Positions 8,421-18,060 of a stretch of 64,000 nucleotides of DNA are shown here, one piece after another. This DNA comes from Litorimonas sp963972195 (GTDB taxonomy: Bacteria > Pseudomonadota > Alphaproteobacteria > Caulobacterales > Maricaulaceae), in NCBI GenBank assembly GCA_963972195.1, contig CAXATH010000001.1:422374-486373 (forward strand), written 5' to 3'. How positions within the stretch are numbered: the first letter of the stretch is position 1; each line of letters starts with the position of its first letter. The notes beneath the pieces are model-generated. The model was not told the origin of the DNA. It saw only the letters and a program-made list of their open reading frames with translations, and did no database searches. Made by a program: the position numbers and the translations under genes.

Positions 8421-10493
8421 TTATTCAATCAACGAAAGCCATTCGTCTTCTGTCAGCACGTTCACCCCAAGCCCTTGTGCCTTTGTCAGCTTTGAGCCGG
8501 CGCCCGGACCAGCGACAAGGTAATCGGTTTTGGCCGATATTGATCCGCTGACTTTCGCGCCGAGGCTTTGCGCTTTGGCTTTGGCTTCATCGCGGGAAAA
8601 TCGTTCAAGCTTTCCGGTGAAGACAACCGTTTTGCCTGACACCACACTGTCTGCGGCGATCTCTTCGACGGGTTCAATCGTTATGTGCTCAAGCAAGCTT
8701 TCGACGACAGAGCGGTTTTCCGGAGCGGTCATAAACTGGCTAAAGGCCGTAGCGGCGGCTTCGCCGACGCCGTCAATGTGGAGGATGGATTGGAATGCCG
8801 CGCTCTCTCTTTCCGCCAAGTCACCCCATTGTGCCTTCAGGTTTTCCAAACTCTGAAAATGCCGTGCCATCAACCGCGCATTGCCCTGTCCGATATGGCG
8901 AATACCTAGAGCATACAGAAAACGTGCAAATCCGATGGTGCGCCGCGCGTCTATGGCATTGAAAAGGTTATCTATACTCGTCTTACCGAACCCTTCGAGT
9001 TTTTCGAGTTCAGATCGTTTTTCTTGGAGAACAAATATATCAGCTGGCTCGCGTACCAAACCCAGTTCAAAGAACAAGGCGATCTGTTTTTCACCCAGAC
9101 CGTCAATGTCGAAAGCGCGGCGGGACACGAAATGCTTAAGCCCCTCTTTGGCCTGGGCAGGGCAAGCCAGTCCATTCGTGCAGCGCCGCACAACATCCTG
9201 CCGTCCTGTTTTCTCGTCGATATCCCGAAGCGCTTCTGCGCCGCAGATCGGGCAATTTTTCGGCAAGGCATATGGCTCTCCGCCGCCGTCTTTAATGACT
9301 TGCAACACTTGTGGGATGACGTCCCCTGCCCTTTGAATTTCGACCGTATCGCCCTGTTTAACGCCTAGGCGTTCAATCTCGTCTTCATTATGCAAAGTGG
9401 CGTTGGAAACAACAACGCCACCGACCGTGATGGGCGTCAGGCGCGCCACAGGGGTAAGAGCGCCTGTTCGTCCCACTTGCACGTCAATCGTTTCTAGAAC
9501 GGTCACAGCCTTTTCGGCCGGGAATTTATGCGCGATTGCCCATCGGGGAGCCCGGCTGACAAAGCCGAGGCGATCTTGCAGCGCGAGGTCGTTTACCTTG
9601 TAAACGACCCCGTCAATGTCATAGCCAAGCGTGGCGCGTTTTTCTTCTATGTCGTGATAATGAACGATCATCTCTTTCGCGCTGTTATGAACGCGCATAT
9701 CCGGATTGGTCGAAAACCCCCATTCGGTCATTTTCTGGACGGCGCCCATTTGTGTTTCGGCGAGCGGTTCGCTGAGCTCTCCCCATGTATAGGCGAAGAA
9801 CCTCAGAGGGCGCGACGCTGTGATGCTCGGGTCAATCTGGCGAAGTGACCCCGCCGCTGCATTGCGCGGGTTCTTATATTCCGGCTTTCCAGCTTTGAGC
9901 TGCGCCGCATTCATCTCTTCGAACGCGTCATGCTCGATATAGACTTCACCGCGTATTTCAAGAATGTCCGGCCACCCCTTGCCGCTCAATTCATGCGGCA
10001 CGTCTTGCTTTAGCGTCATCAAATTGCGTGTGACGTCTTCGCCGGTCTGCCCGTCTCCGCGAGTGGCGCCCGTGACGAGCTTTCCATGCTCATAGCGTAG
10101 AGACGCCGACAAACCGTCAATCTTAGGCTCTGCCGTAAAGGAAAGCTCCGTATCGGCATCTAGGCTTAAAAACCGTTTTACCCGTGCCACAAAATCTCGA
10201 ACGTCTCCGTCATCAAAAGCGTTGTCCAATGAAAGCATGGGGACGCTATGTTTGATTTTATCAAACCGTCCGGAGGGTTTAGCGCCGACTTTCTGCGTCG
10301 GGCTGTTTTTCGTAATCAAATGCGGAAACGCGCTTTCCAGATCCGTCAGCTCTTTACGTAGAGCGTCGTAATCGGCATCTGACAAAAGCGGACTATCCTC
10401 ACCGTAATATTGCTCATCTGCGGCGCGGATTTCCATGCTCAAGTTTTTGATGCGTTTTTTTGCATCCGCCTCTGTCACGGCCCTGTCGTTCAT
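8421..10493 (-). CDS. ligA: NAD-dependent DNA ligase LigA
   Basis: Seals nicks in double-stranded DNA during replication and repair, using NAD as adenylyl donor. The 690 residues carry all LigA domains. The adenylation domain has Lys124 in the active-site motif KIDG. The OB fold follows, then a four-cysteine zinc finger (CPIC, then CTNGLACP), helix-hairpin-helix repeats (LEKLEGFGKTS, HIDGVGEAAATAF) and a C-terminal BRCT domain starting at VVFTGKLERFSRDEAK. The start overlaps the recN stop by four bases (ATGA), indicating translational coupling. Confidence 0.97.
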   Translation of the reverse strand: MNDRAVTEADAKKRIKNLSMEIRAADEQYYGEDSPLLSDADYDALRKELTDLESAFPHLITKNSPTQKVGAKPSGRFDKIKHSVPMLSLDNAFDDGDVRDFVARVKRFLSLDADTELSFTAEPKIDGLSASLRYEHGKLVTGATRGDGQTGEDVTRNLMTLKQDVPHELSGKGWPDILEIRGEVYIEHDAFEEMNAAQLKAGKPEYKNPRNAAAGSLRQIDPSITASRPLRFFAYTWGELSEPLAETQMGAVQKMTEWGFSTNPDMRVHNSAKEMIVHYHDIEEKRATLGYDIDGVVYKVNDLALQDRLGFVSRAPRWAIAHKFPAEKAVTVLETIDVQVGRTGALTPVARLTPITVGGVVVSNATLHNEDEIERLGVKQGDTVEIQRAGDVIPQVLQVIKDGGGEPYALPKNCPICGAEALRDIDEKTGRQDVVRRCTNGLACPAQAKEGLKHFVSRRAFDIDGLGEKQIALFFELGLVREPADIFVLQEKRSELEKLEGFGKTSIDNLFNAIDARRTIGFARFLYALGIRHIGQGNARLMARHFQSLENLKAQWGDLAERESAAFQSILHIDGVGEAAATAFSQFMTAPENRSVVESLLEHITIEPVEEIAADSVVSGKTVVFTGKLERFSRDEAKAKAQSLGAKVSGSISAKTDYLVAGPGAGSKLTKAQGLGVNVLTEDEWLSLIE

Positions 10494-12166
10494 GACGCCA
10501 TAAGTTGCCGAGCAGCGGCGCGGGCTTCTTGCGTGATACTTTCACCGGCGAGCATCCGCGCAATCTCTTCCTCGCGGGCTTCGTCGGCAACGGCGTGGAC
10601 CTGTGTGGTCGTGGTTGACCCGGTTGAGGATTTTTCGATACGGAATTGATTATCTGCCGCGGCGGCGACTTGCGGGCTATGGGTCACGACGAAGACCTGC
10701 GCGGTTTTCGCCAGACGCGATAATCTTTTCCCGACCGCATTGGCCACTGCGCCGCCCACACCCTGGTCGACTTCGTCAAAGACCATCACGGCTTCATTCT
10801 TTCCGGCCAGAGCGACTTTAATGGCCAGAGCGAAGCGCGCCATCTCTCCGCCAGAAGCAATCTTGTCGAGCGGCCCTAGGGCCGTGCCGGGGTTCGTCGA
10901 AACGACAAAACGAACTAGGTCTACGCCCATCGCACTTTCCGGCGCGGCTTCAATTCGCGTTTCAAAGGTCGCGCGCTCCATTTTCAGCGGCGGCAGTTCC
11001 TGCGCCACGGCTTCGTCGAGTGCTTTCGCCGCCCCTTGGCGGGCTTCTGTGAGCGTCGTAGCGGCGAGGTCATATATTTCCTTCGCCTTAGCCGCTTCTT
11101 TCTCCGCCTTGGAAATATCTTTCGCAACGCTTTCTATTGCCTCAAGCTCCTCATCAAATTGGGCACGTTTCTCAATGAGGCCCGGAATATCACATCCATA
11201 TTTTCGGGCGGCCCCGCGAAGCGCGAAGAGACGTTTTTCAACGGCGTCCAAACGCCCTGGTTCGACATCAAAGCTCTGCGCCGCCACGCTGACGGCGTTT
11301 CGGGCTTCTTGTGTTTCCAATAGGGCGCGCTCTAAGGCTTCTGCCGCGAGTTGAAGGGATTTTGCTGCCGGCAAATCACTATCGCCGAATTTACTGTTCA
11401 CCCGCTCAATCCCAGAAAGCGCCATAGACAGACGTTCTTCAAATTCGCCGTCTTCGCCGAGCGTGTCTTGCGCGGCGGTCAGCTCTGACAGAGCGCCTTC
11501 TGCGCCCTGTAAAAAACGCCGCTCATCAGCAAGGGTTTCTTCTTCGCCGGGCCGAACGTCCAGCCGATCCAGCTCGTTCATCGCGTGTTCGAGGAATTCT
11601 TGATCCTCTCCAGCTTTACTTTGACGTTCTTTAAGCGCTTTAAGGTGCTTCTGTGTGTCCCGCCGGGTTTGATAGGCACTCGCCACGGCCTGTAGCTCGG
11701 ATTTGTGACCGCCAAAAAGATCGAGAAGCGTAATATGGGTGGTCGGGTCCAGCAGACCCCGCCCGTCATGCTGCCCGTGAACTTCCAAAAGTAGTTTTCC
11801 TACTTCGGAGAGCAGTTTCACACTGGCCGGAGAATCATTGATATAGGCTTTGGAGCGTCCATCGGATTGAATGATGCGGCGCAGGGTGAGATCTTCGCCT
11901 GCCACAATCTCAATATCCTGTTCGGTCAGATGCGCAATTACTGGATGGGAGGTCGATAGCGCAAATGAGGCGGTGCATTCCGCCTTTTCAGTTCCGGCCC
12001 GAATGAGGCCGCGATCCGAGCGTGCCCCTGTGGCCATGCCGAGCGCATCAAGAATAATGGATTTACCGGCTCCGGTCTCGCCCGTAAGCGCAGTCAAGCC
12101 ACCGTCGAACTCGAGGCTCAACTGTTCGATCAGAACTACGTTGCGGACAAATAACCCACTTAACAT
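10490..12166 (-). CDS. recN: DNA repair protein RecN
   Basis: SMC-like ATPase that acts at double-strand breaks and holds sister DNA together during recombinational repair. The 558 residues are normal for RecN. Walker A is GETGAGKS at residues 29-36, after the characteristic N-terminus LFVRNVVLIEQLSLEF. A long coiled-coil region of about 250 residues follows, then the ABC signature SGGEMARF and Walker B VMVFDEVDQGVGG. It lies between bamD and ligA on one strand, with 19 bases to bamD and a four-base overlap with ligA. I see no LexA-type box directly before it, so any SOS response would have to come through an upstream promoter. Confidence 0.96.
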   Translation of the reverse strand: MLSGLFVRNVVLIEQLSLEFDGGLTALTGETGAGKSIILDALGMATGARSDRGLIRAGTEKAECTASFALSTSHPVIAHLTEQDIEIVAGEDLTLRRIIQSDGRSKAYINDSPASVKLLSEVGKLLLEVHGQHDGRGLLDPTTHITLLDLFGGHKSELQAVASAYQTRRDTQKHLKALKERQSKAGEDQEFLEHAMNELDRLDVRPGEEETLADERRFLQGAEGALSELTAAQDTLGEDGEFEERLSMALSGIERVNSKFGDSDLPAAKSLQLAAEALERALLETQEARNAVSVAAQSFDVEPGRLDAVEKRLFALRGAARKYGCDIPGLIEKRAQFDEELEAIESVAKDISKAEKEAAKAKEIYDLAATTLTEARQGAAKALDEAVAQELPPLKMERATFETRIEAAPESAMGVDLVRFVVSTNPGTALGPLDKIASGGEMARFALAIKVALAGKNEAVMVFDEVDQGVGGAVANAVGKRLSRLAKTAQVFVVTHSPQVAAAADNQFRIEKSSTGSTTTTQVHAVADEAREEEIARMLAGESITQEARAAARQLMAS

Positions 12167-12185
12167 ATCGCTTCTGTCATATCTG

Positions 12186-13046
12186 TTAGAACAACCGCTC
12201 TTTCAAACGTTGCCAGTATCCGTCGCGGCGATTCTTTTTCAGTTCCGCCTCAAGATCAACTCCGTAGCCTTGGAGTAGATTATATGAGTCTTCATACCAT
12301 ACACCATTTGGGTAGTTATAACCCAAAACGGAACCGACTAATTTGGCCTCATTGATAATGCCGAGAGAGACGTAGGACTCGACAAGACGGTGAAGCGCCT
12401 CTTCGGTTTGAGAGGTCGTCTCATAATTTTTTACAACATTTTTGAAACGGCCAATCGCGGCAAGTTGTTGATTTTGTTTAAGATAATAGCGCCCAATCGC
12501 CATTTCTTTACCTGCAAGGTGGTCATGCGTCAGTTCGAGTTTCAGTCTGGCGTCACGCGCGTAGTCGCTATCGGGAAACCGTCTTACGACTTGTTGTAGC
12601 GCAGCCTCAGCATTGACGGTGGTGGCTTGATCCCGGCCTACATCATAAATTTGATCATAGTAATTGATTGCGATTAGGTAATAGGCGTAGGGCGTGCTCT
12701 CATTACCCGGATGAAGACTGATAAAGCGCTGGGCGGTGGCCACACTCTCTTCGTAATCGGTGGAACGGTAATGGGCGTAAGCACTCATCAACATAGCGCG
12801 GCGAGCCCAACGCGAGAATGGATGCTGCCGTTCAACTTCTTGAAAGAAGAGATTGGCTTCGTCCCAATCGTTCTTCTCGACCCGGTCAATAGCCTGATTG
12901 TAAATTAGCTCCGCAGGACGCTCGATATATGCGAGTTTTTCCTTCTTCGATTTGCCACCGAAAATCGAGCATGCCGAAAGGATGATGGTGAGAATAGCAA
13001 TCAGTCCAAAGCGGACGAAACGCATATAAGTCGTGTTAAAAGCCAT
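12186..13046 (-). CDS. bamD: outer membrane assembly lipoprotein BamD
   Basis: Essential lipoprotein of the BAM complex, which inserts beta-barrel proteins into the outer membrane. The N-terminus is a signal peptide ending in the lipobox LSAC at about residue 26. It is followed by tetratricopeptide-like helical repeats, including DEANLFFQEVERQHPFSRWARRA and AEAALQQVVRRFPDSDYARDA, which are diagnostic for ComL/YfiO/BamD. At 286 residues it is slightly longer than the enterobacterial protein. It lies between lpxC and recN, an order found in many alphaproteobacteria. The 96 bases before it could hold a promoter; no terminator separates it from lpxC. Confidence 0.95.
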   Translation of the reverse strand: MAFNTTYMRFVRFGLIAILTIILSACSIFGGKSKKEKLAYIERPAELIYNQAIDRVEKNDWDEANLFFQEVERQHPFSRWARRAMLMSAYAHYRSTDYEESVATAQRFISLHPGNESTPYAYYLIAINYYDQIYDVGRDQATTVNAEAALQQVVRRFPDSDYARDARLKLELTHDHLAGKEMAIGRYYLKQNQQLAAIGRFKNVVKNYETTSQTEEALHRLVESYVSLGIINEAKLVGSVLGYNYPNGVWYEDSYNLLQGYGVDLEAELKKNRRDGYWQRLKERLF

Positions 13047-13142
13047 AAAGCAATCCGTTTGCGGATATGATTCTAAGCATATCCTTTAAAATACAATGGG
13101 TCTCTTAAAGGATGGTTTGCAAGGCGGAAAGTGAGAAAACTG

Positions 13143-14084
13143 TTATGCGCTGACGCTTTGCAGTCTGGTGGGACGTTTCAATTCGGGCAAAAGCTCTGAT
13201 CCGTTCATGGAAACAAAGCGCCACGCGTCCGGCGTACCGTAAAGCGCCATCAATAAATCATGATTCAGACCGTGTCCTGATGCATGAGTTTCCACCCGTC
13301 CCAAAATCGGACCGCCCAGATAAAGGTCGCCCAAGAGGTCTAATGCTTTGTGACGAACAAATTCATCTGCAAATCGTAAGCCTTCAGGATTAAGGACTTT
13401 ATCGCCGTCAACGATGATAGCGTTCTCTAGCGATCCGCCTTTTGACAGGCCCGCTGCCTGGAGAGCCGCAACTTCATGCAGGCGCGCGAATGTGCGCGCA
13501 GACGCGAGACGGTCGCGAAAAGCCCGGACATTTGGCACAATTTCAACTTTCTGCTGACCAATGGCCTTATCTTTGAAATCGATTGAAACACTTAGTTCTA
13601 GCTGAGCACACGGAAGAACCCGGGCAAATGCTTTGCCCTTTCGAACTTCAACAGGCCGTAGAACTTCAACATATCGACGAGGCGCTTCTTGGCGTTTTAC
13701 GCCGACTCGTTCAATCAGTCTTAAAAAAGGTTCGGCGGAACCATCCAGAGCCGGGAGCTCCTTTCCGTCCAATTCCATAATTAAATTGTCTATACCCGAC
13801 GCCGCAAGGGCCGCGAGTAAATGTTCGATCGTGGATACTTTCGTTCCAGCCGCATTTTCAAGAGTTGTGCAGTTTTTCACGTCAGAGACCGCCTCAGGTT
13901 CAACCTGAATGCGGTTATCGCGATCCGTCACATCTGTGCGGACAAAAACAAGACCTGTGTTCACCGGAGCAGGGCGCATGGCCAATCGCGTGTGATTTCC
14001 CCCATGCAGTTCAATACCTGCACATACTGTGGCGGAATTCAGGGTGGACTGACGTCTGACATTTGACATATTTAATATACTCAT
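13143..14084 (-). CDS. lpxC: UDP-3-O-acyl-N-acetylglucosamine deacetylase
   Basis: Zinc enzyme for the committed step of lipid A synthesis. The 313 residues match the family. Zinc ligands are His88 (TIEHLLAAL), His245 and Asp249 (RHKALDLLGD), and the catalytic His271 lies in ASGHGLNH. The substrate-binding segment LDGSAEPF is intact. The start MSILNMSNVRRQ is plausible, with an alternative Met six residues in. It lies downstream of ftsZ, separated by a strong terminator, so it needs its own promoter in 14085-14158. This ftsZ-lpxC order is common to many proteobacterial dcw clusters. Confidence 0.96.
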   Translation of the reverse strand: MSILNMSNVRRQSTLNSATVCAGIELHGGNHTRLAMRPAPVNTGLVFVRTDVTDRDNRIQVEPEAVSDVKNCTTLENAAGTKVSTIEHLLAALAASGIDNLIMELDGKELPALDGSAEPFLRLIERVGVKRQEAPRRYVEVLRPVEVRKGKAFARVLPCAQLELSVSIDFKDKAIGQQKVEIVPNVRAFRDRLASARTFARLHEVAALQAAGLSKGGSLENAIIVDGDKVLNPEGLRFADEFVRHKALDLLGDLYLGGPILGRVETHASGHGLNHDLLMALYGTPDAWRFVSMNGSELLPELKRPTRLQSVSA

Positions 14085-14158
14085 ATGGCCCCAATGAATG
14101 AGTGAGCCATTGGTTGCGCACAGACAATAAACCTGATGTTACAGCGTGTTACAGACAT

Positions 14159-14185
14159 AAAAAAAGCCCTTTTAAACAAGGGCTT
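14159..14185 (-). terminator. Rho-independent terminator after ftsZ
   Basis: A perfect 8-bp stem (AAGCCCTT / AAGGGCTT) with a six-base loop is followed on the minus strand by seven T. It lies 56 bases past the ftsZ stop and would end the ftsZ transcript before lpxC. Confidence 0.88.
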
Positions 14186-14241
14186 AATTAAGGTTTATGG
14201 ACAATTTTTAAGCAGTTAGCTCACCTCAGAGAAGATTTTAA

Positions 14242-15690
14242 TTATCTGCTCTGACGGCGTAGGAAACTTGGAATTTGTAACTCATCTTCCATGTCATCAC
14301 TAAACAGGTCACCTACAGGCGCTTTGGTTGTCTGGGTCTGAATTGTTGGTGACGGCGTTTTCTTACGGCGTCCAAACAATCCCCCGAGTGCCGTTTTCTT
14401 TAAGGATGGCGCAGGCGATTCGGGAATAGTCTCTGATTCACGGGATTCTGCGACCTCTTCTTCACTTGCAGCAGGAGAATCGACCTGCGGCGGGTAAGGT
14501 TTCGGGGCCACATATGGCGGCGGTGTTGCAGATTTCGGCTTGGAAAGCTCGTGAGCCACCTCTTTTTGCATATTGGCAACGGGATTGTAGTCGGCGAAAC
14601 GATCTCCGGAATCTTGCGCGACAACCTTTTCCGGCGATTTTTCTTGAACGGGAAGTTCAACAATATTGGCTTCTTCGCGGGTAGAACGCGTGACGAAAGG
14701 GGCTGGAGGCGCTTCAGCGCGGGCCTCGGAGTCGACACCTGTCGCGACGACTGAGACGCGGATAATTCCGTCCAGATCATCGTCCAGTGCGGAGCCAACG
14801 ATAATATTGGCGTCCTCGTCAACTTGCTCACGGATGAGGCTAGCCGCTTCGTCCACTTCATAAAGAGTCAGATCGCGTCCGCCTGTGATATTGATTAAGA
14901 CCCCTTTGGCGCCTTTAAGGGAAACGTCATCCAGAAGCGGATTGTTGATAGCGGCTTCGGCGGCCTCAACAGCGCGGCGTTCGCCAGTGGCTTCGCCCGT
15001 GCCCATCATGGCCTTGCCCATTTCGTCCATAACAGTGCGAACATCGTTAAAGTCGAGATTGATAAGCCCCGGGACAACCATCAAATCGGTTACGCCGCGT
15101 ACGCCGCTATGCAGCACTTCGTCGGCCATCGCGAAAGCGTCAGACATGGTTGTGTTTTCGGTCGCAACGCGGAAAAGGTTCTGGTTCGGAATGGTAATCA
15201 TTGTGTCTACAGAGGCGTAGAGATTCTCAATTCCCTGTTCGGCTAGCTTCATACGGCGAGAGCCTTCAAACATGAAAGGCTTGGTGACGATACCGACTGT
15301 CAAAATTCCGCGCTCGCGCGCCGCACGTGCGATAACGGGCGCTGCGCCCGTGCCTGTTCCGCCGCCCATGCCGGCCGCAACAAACAACATGTGACATCCG
15401 TCGAGATGCTCCATGATTTCAGTTAGGCTATCTTCGGCAGATTCTTCGCCAATTTCAGGGCGCATACCGGCCCCAAGACCTTGCGTGACGCCGCCGCCCA
15501 TCTGAACGCGGCGATCGGCGCGGGACAAAGCGAGAGCTTGCGCGTCTGTGTTTGCCACAACAAATTCGACACCATCCAAGCCGGAGGCGATCATGTTGTT
15601 GACGGCATTGCCCCCTGCCCCTCCGACGCCGATGACGACGATCCGGGGTTTGAGTTCAACGGCTTTGGGCAGAGAGAGACTGATTGGCAT
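14242..15690 (-). CDS. ftsZ: cell division protein FtsZ
   Basis: Tubulin-like GTPase that polymerises into the division ring. The nucleotide-binding glycine-rich loop GVGGAGGNAV is at about residues 21-30, the tubulin signature GGGTGTG at residues 109-115, and the T7 synergy loop (LINLDFNDVR) around residue 205. After the globular domain (to about residue 325) comes a roughly 135-residue acidic, Pro-rich linker. The conserved C-terminal peptide DELQIPSFLRRQ, which binds FtsA and other partners, follows. Total length is 482 residues, long as in other Caulobacter relatives because of the linker. It is separated from ftsA by 207 bases that contain a CtrA-type site, and is followed by a terminator. 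Confidence 0.98.
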   Translation of the reverse strand: MPISLSLPKAVELKPRIVVIGVGGAGGNAVNNMIASGLDGVEFVVANTDAQALALSRADRRVQMGGGVTQGLGAGMRPEIGEESAEDSLTEIMEHLDGCHMLFVAAGMGGGTGTGAAPVIARAARERGILTVGIVTKPFMFEGSRRMKLAEQGIENLYASVDTMITIPNQNLFRVATENTTMSDAFAMADEVLHSGVRGVTDLMVVPGLINLDFNDVRTVMDEMGKAMMGTGEATGERRAVEAAEAAINNPLLDDVSLKGAKGVLINITGGRDLTLYEVDEAASLIREQVDEDANIIVGSALDDDLDGIIRVSVVATGVDSEARAEAPPAPFVTRSTREEANIVELPVQEKSPEKVVAQDSGDRFADYNPVANMQKEVAHELSKPKSATPPPYVAPKPYPPQVDSPAASEEEVAESRESETIPESPAPSLKKTALGGLFGRRKKTPSPTIQTQTTKAPVGDLFSDDMEDELQIPSFLRRQSR

Positions 15691-15745
15691 GGTAGGTCCC
15701 GTTTATGGTCAATGTTTGGTTAAAAACGAAAATGGGCTCAAACCG

Positions 15746-15760
15746 TTAAAGTGTGATTAA
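15746..15760. promoter_or_regulatory. CtrA-type binding site upstream of ftsZ
   Basis: A perfect TTAA-N7-TTAA motif lies 56-70 bases before the ftsZ ATG, and the second half continues as TTAACC. Two more TTAA half-sites follow at 15769 and 15775, and one is at 15719. In Caulobacter crescentus CtrA represses ftsZ through such a site. Regulation here is inference from motif and position. Confidence 0.6.
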
Positions 15761-15897
15761 CCAAGACATTAATTTTAACCTTTTGACGGGGTTTTTCTGA
15801 AATTATCTGCAGTTAGGCATATAATCCTACAGCTTATATATTTTGAGAAAATTTCAAAGCGCTTGCCGAAAAAGAGAAATTTTAAATATTTGAATTT

Positions 15898-17169
15898 CTA
15901 AAAATTCTCACGCAACCATTGAAAGGACCGACCAATCGGATGACCGGAATATCGTTTCTCACGGTAGCGGCGACCTGACAAATCCGGAGGCCCAGAAATG
16001 GCTTCTCTTGGATCTTCATAAGCCTGCTTCAGCAACCCCGTTGCAACCGCGAAATCAGACTCCGTCATGCTCTGATCCAGCCCGAAAATGCCGTGAGGCT
16101 GTCCAATTCGCACGCGTTTGTTGAAGATTAGCTCCGCGAGCTCTCGGACGCCATTGAGCTGCGCAGCTCCGCCGGTCAATACGATTTGGCGTCCAGCAAA
16201 ATTATCCATGCCTGCGCGGTGGAGCCTCTCATTCAGAAGCTCAAACGTTTCTTCAATCCGTGACCGAACAATTGCTGTTAAATTAGCTCGGGGGTGGTGT
16301 TGCAAGCTGTCCTGCGCCCCCACCGGAGGGCAAGGCACCATCACATGCTCATCATCGGAACCGTGTAGAGCCGATCCATAAATCGTTTTGATTCGTTCTG
16401 CGGCTTCCGGCGGTGTCGACAAACCTCTGGCAATGTCTTGGGTGACGTTACGCCCCCCAACGCCAATCGCATCAACATGGACAAGCACATTATCCCGGAA
16501 AACCGCCACAGAGGTTACGCCCGCCCCCATATCAATGACGGTGACGCCCAAATCCCGTTCGTCTTCGGTGAGAACGGACAAGGCTGAAGCGTAAGGAGAC
16601 GCGGTCACAGATCGAATTTCCAAATGACAGCGCTCAATACAATGCGCTAGATTTCGCAGCGGCCCCATCCCGCCCAAGACAAAATGCATGTCCACACCCA
16701 GACTTTTGCCGTACATGCCCCGCGGATCGTCAATTCCGACCTCGTCGTCCACGCTCCATTGCATGGGAATGGCGTGAAGGATCGCATAATCCGGCTGAGA
16801 CAACTCGGACAGGCTGCTATTCATCACTCGTTTCAAATCACGGTCGGCGACTTCCCCGCTAGCAAATTCTGTCTGCACGCGCATATGCTGGGAGCGGAGT
16901 GAGCGTAGAGCGACATTCACATTTACGCCGTGTACGGTAACGCCGGCAGCGCGCTCGGCTTTTTCCACGGCGGAGCGAATGCCTGTTTCCGCCAATTCCA
17001 AGTCAATGACGGCACCATGCTTAACCCCGGCGCTTACGCCAAAGCCTGTCCCGATGAGACGTACGCCCATGCCCGGCTCTTCGCGGCCAATGAGACACAC
17101 CACTTTGCTCGACCCAATGTCGAGAACGGCAAATGTTTCCGTTTGTTTCTGCTTGGAACGTCCGAACAT
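15898..17169 (-). CDS. ftsA: cell division protein FtsA
   Basis: Actin-like ATPase that anchors FtsZ filaments to the membrane. At 423 residues it has the usual length. The N-terminal phosphate 1 motif VLDIGSSKVVCLIG is visible, as are the phosphate 2 region (VIDMGAGVTSVAVF) and the adenosine motif (QIVLTGGAAQLNGVREL). The C-terminal amphipathic membrane-targeting helix (SFQWLRENF) is present. It is nine bases from ftsQ and probably belongs to the same transcript. The ftsZ gene downstream has its own promoter region. Confidence 0.97.
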   Translation of the reverse strand: MFGRSKQKQTETFAVLDIGSSKVVCLIGREEPGMGVRLIGTGFGVSAGVKHGAVIDLELAETGIRSAVEKAERAAGVTVHGVNVNVALRSLRSQHMRVQTEFASGEVADRDLKRVMNSSLSELSQPDYAILHAIPMQWSVDDEVGIDDPRGMYGKSLGVDMHFVLGGMGPLRNLAHCIERCHLEIRSVTASPYASALSVLTEDERDLGVTVIDMGAGVTSVAVFRDNVLVHVDAIGVGGRNVTQDIARGLSTPPEAAERIKTIYGSALHGSDDEHVMVPCPPVGAQDSLQHHPRANLTAIVRSRIEETFELLNERLHRAGMDNFAGRQIVLTGGAAQLNGVRELAELIFNKRVRIGQPHGIFGLDQSMTESDFAVATGLLKQAYEDPREAISGPPDLSGRRYREKRYSGHPIGRSFQWLRENF

Positions 17170-17178
17170 ATAAGTGAA

Positions 17179-18060
17179 CTAAGATTGTTTAGGGTCGGGG
17201 GTCCGGATAGATATTCTGTCCGGAAGGCGCAAATCAATTTCACTTACCGTGCGGTCAAGAATTTGAGACCGCGCTTGTAAACCTGCCAGTTCGGACAGTG
17301 CATTGTCCACCTCAGTCGCCGGAAGCTTTACTTTAATGCCGCCGGCAATCATCAAATCCCAACGACGCTCCGAGACATATACAGCCGAAGTGGTTCTGTC
17401 CCGAAGTCCCGGCCAGAGGGCCAAGCTCGCAGCCAAAGTTTCAGCCTCGGCCGAAGCGCCTTTACCCACGACCTGTAAAAGGTTTTCGGGCAGAACTGTT
17501 TCTTCCGAGACAGGCGCGATGATTTCTCCGGTCGCATCCACCAGTGAAAACTGGCCTTCATTCTGCCAAAGCGCGTAAGGTTGATTTTCCACAAGCTGCA
17601 CCACAATCCGGTTGGGCCAGAGTCGCCGCACCACAGCGCGGTCTACCCAAGGCAGGCTTTCTGTATCTCGCTGAGCGGCCTCAAGATCGACGCCAAAAAA
17701 ATAATCGCCGGGCCGGATATTCACTGCCCTCAATACATCCTGTTCATTCAATCGGCCTTCGCCCATGACATCGACACGCGAGACAACAAAGCCCATCGCC
17801 ATCAAGCGGTGTTGTTTATAGAGCTTGCCATTTTCAATAAGTTGAGGCCAGAACCCGCCCATCCAGAGCGCCAAGGCCGTGACCGCCAAAAAGACAGCGA
17901 ACACACCCCCACAAAAACGAAGGAAGCTCTTTTTCGAGTGCTGCGCGGCTCTAACTTTGGCGGCGCCCCAAACTTGAGCTTTACGTAATCCGGGCTTTAA
18001 CGGAGAGACCCTCTGCAAGGGTCCCTTCGAATAAGACGAATTGCGTTTCATCTGGGCCAT
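17179..18060 (-). CDS. ftsQ: cell division protein FtsQ
   Basis: Bitopic divisome protein linking early and late division proteins in the periplasm. It has a basic cytoplasmic N-terminus of about 45 residues and one membrane segment (FCGGVFAVFLAVTALALWMGGFW). A POTRA domain (VVSRVDVMGEGRLNEQDVLRAV) and the FtsQ beta domain follow. 293 residues is normal. The start overlaps the end of ddl by 13 bases; an alternative Met at codon 4 (MKRNSSY) exists. Confidence 0.95.
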   Translation of the reverse strand: MAQMKRNSSYSKGPLQRVSPLKPGLRKAQVWGAAKVRAAQHSKKSFLRFCGGVFAVFLAVTALALWMGGFWPQLIENGKLYKQHRLMAMGFVVSRVDVMGEGRLNEQDVLRAVNIRPGDYFFGVDLEAAQRDTESLPWVDRAVVRRLWPNRIVVQLVENQPYALWQNEGQFSLVDATGEIIAPVSEETVLPENLLQVVGKGASAEAETLAASLALWPGLRDRTTSAVYVSERRWDLMIAGGIKVKLPATEVDNALSELAGLQARSQILDRTVSEIDLRLPDRISIRTPDPKQS

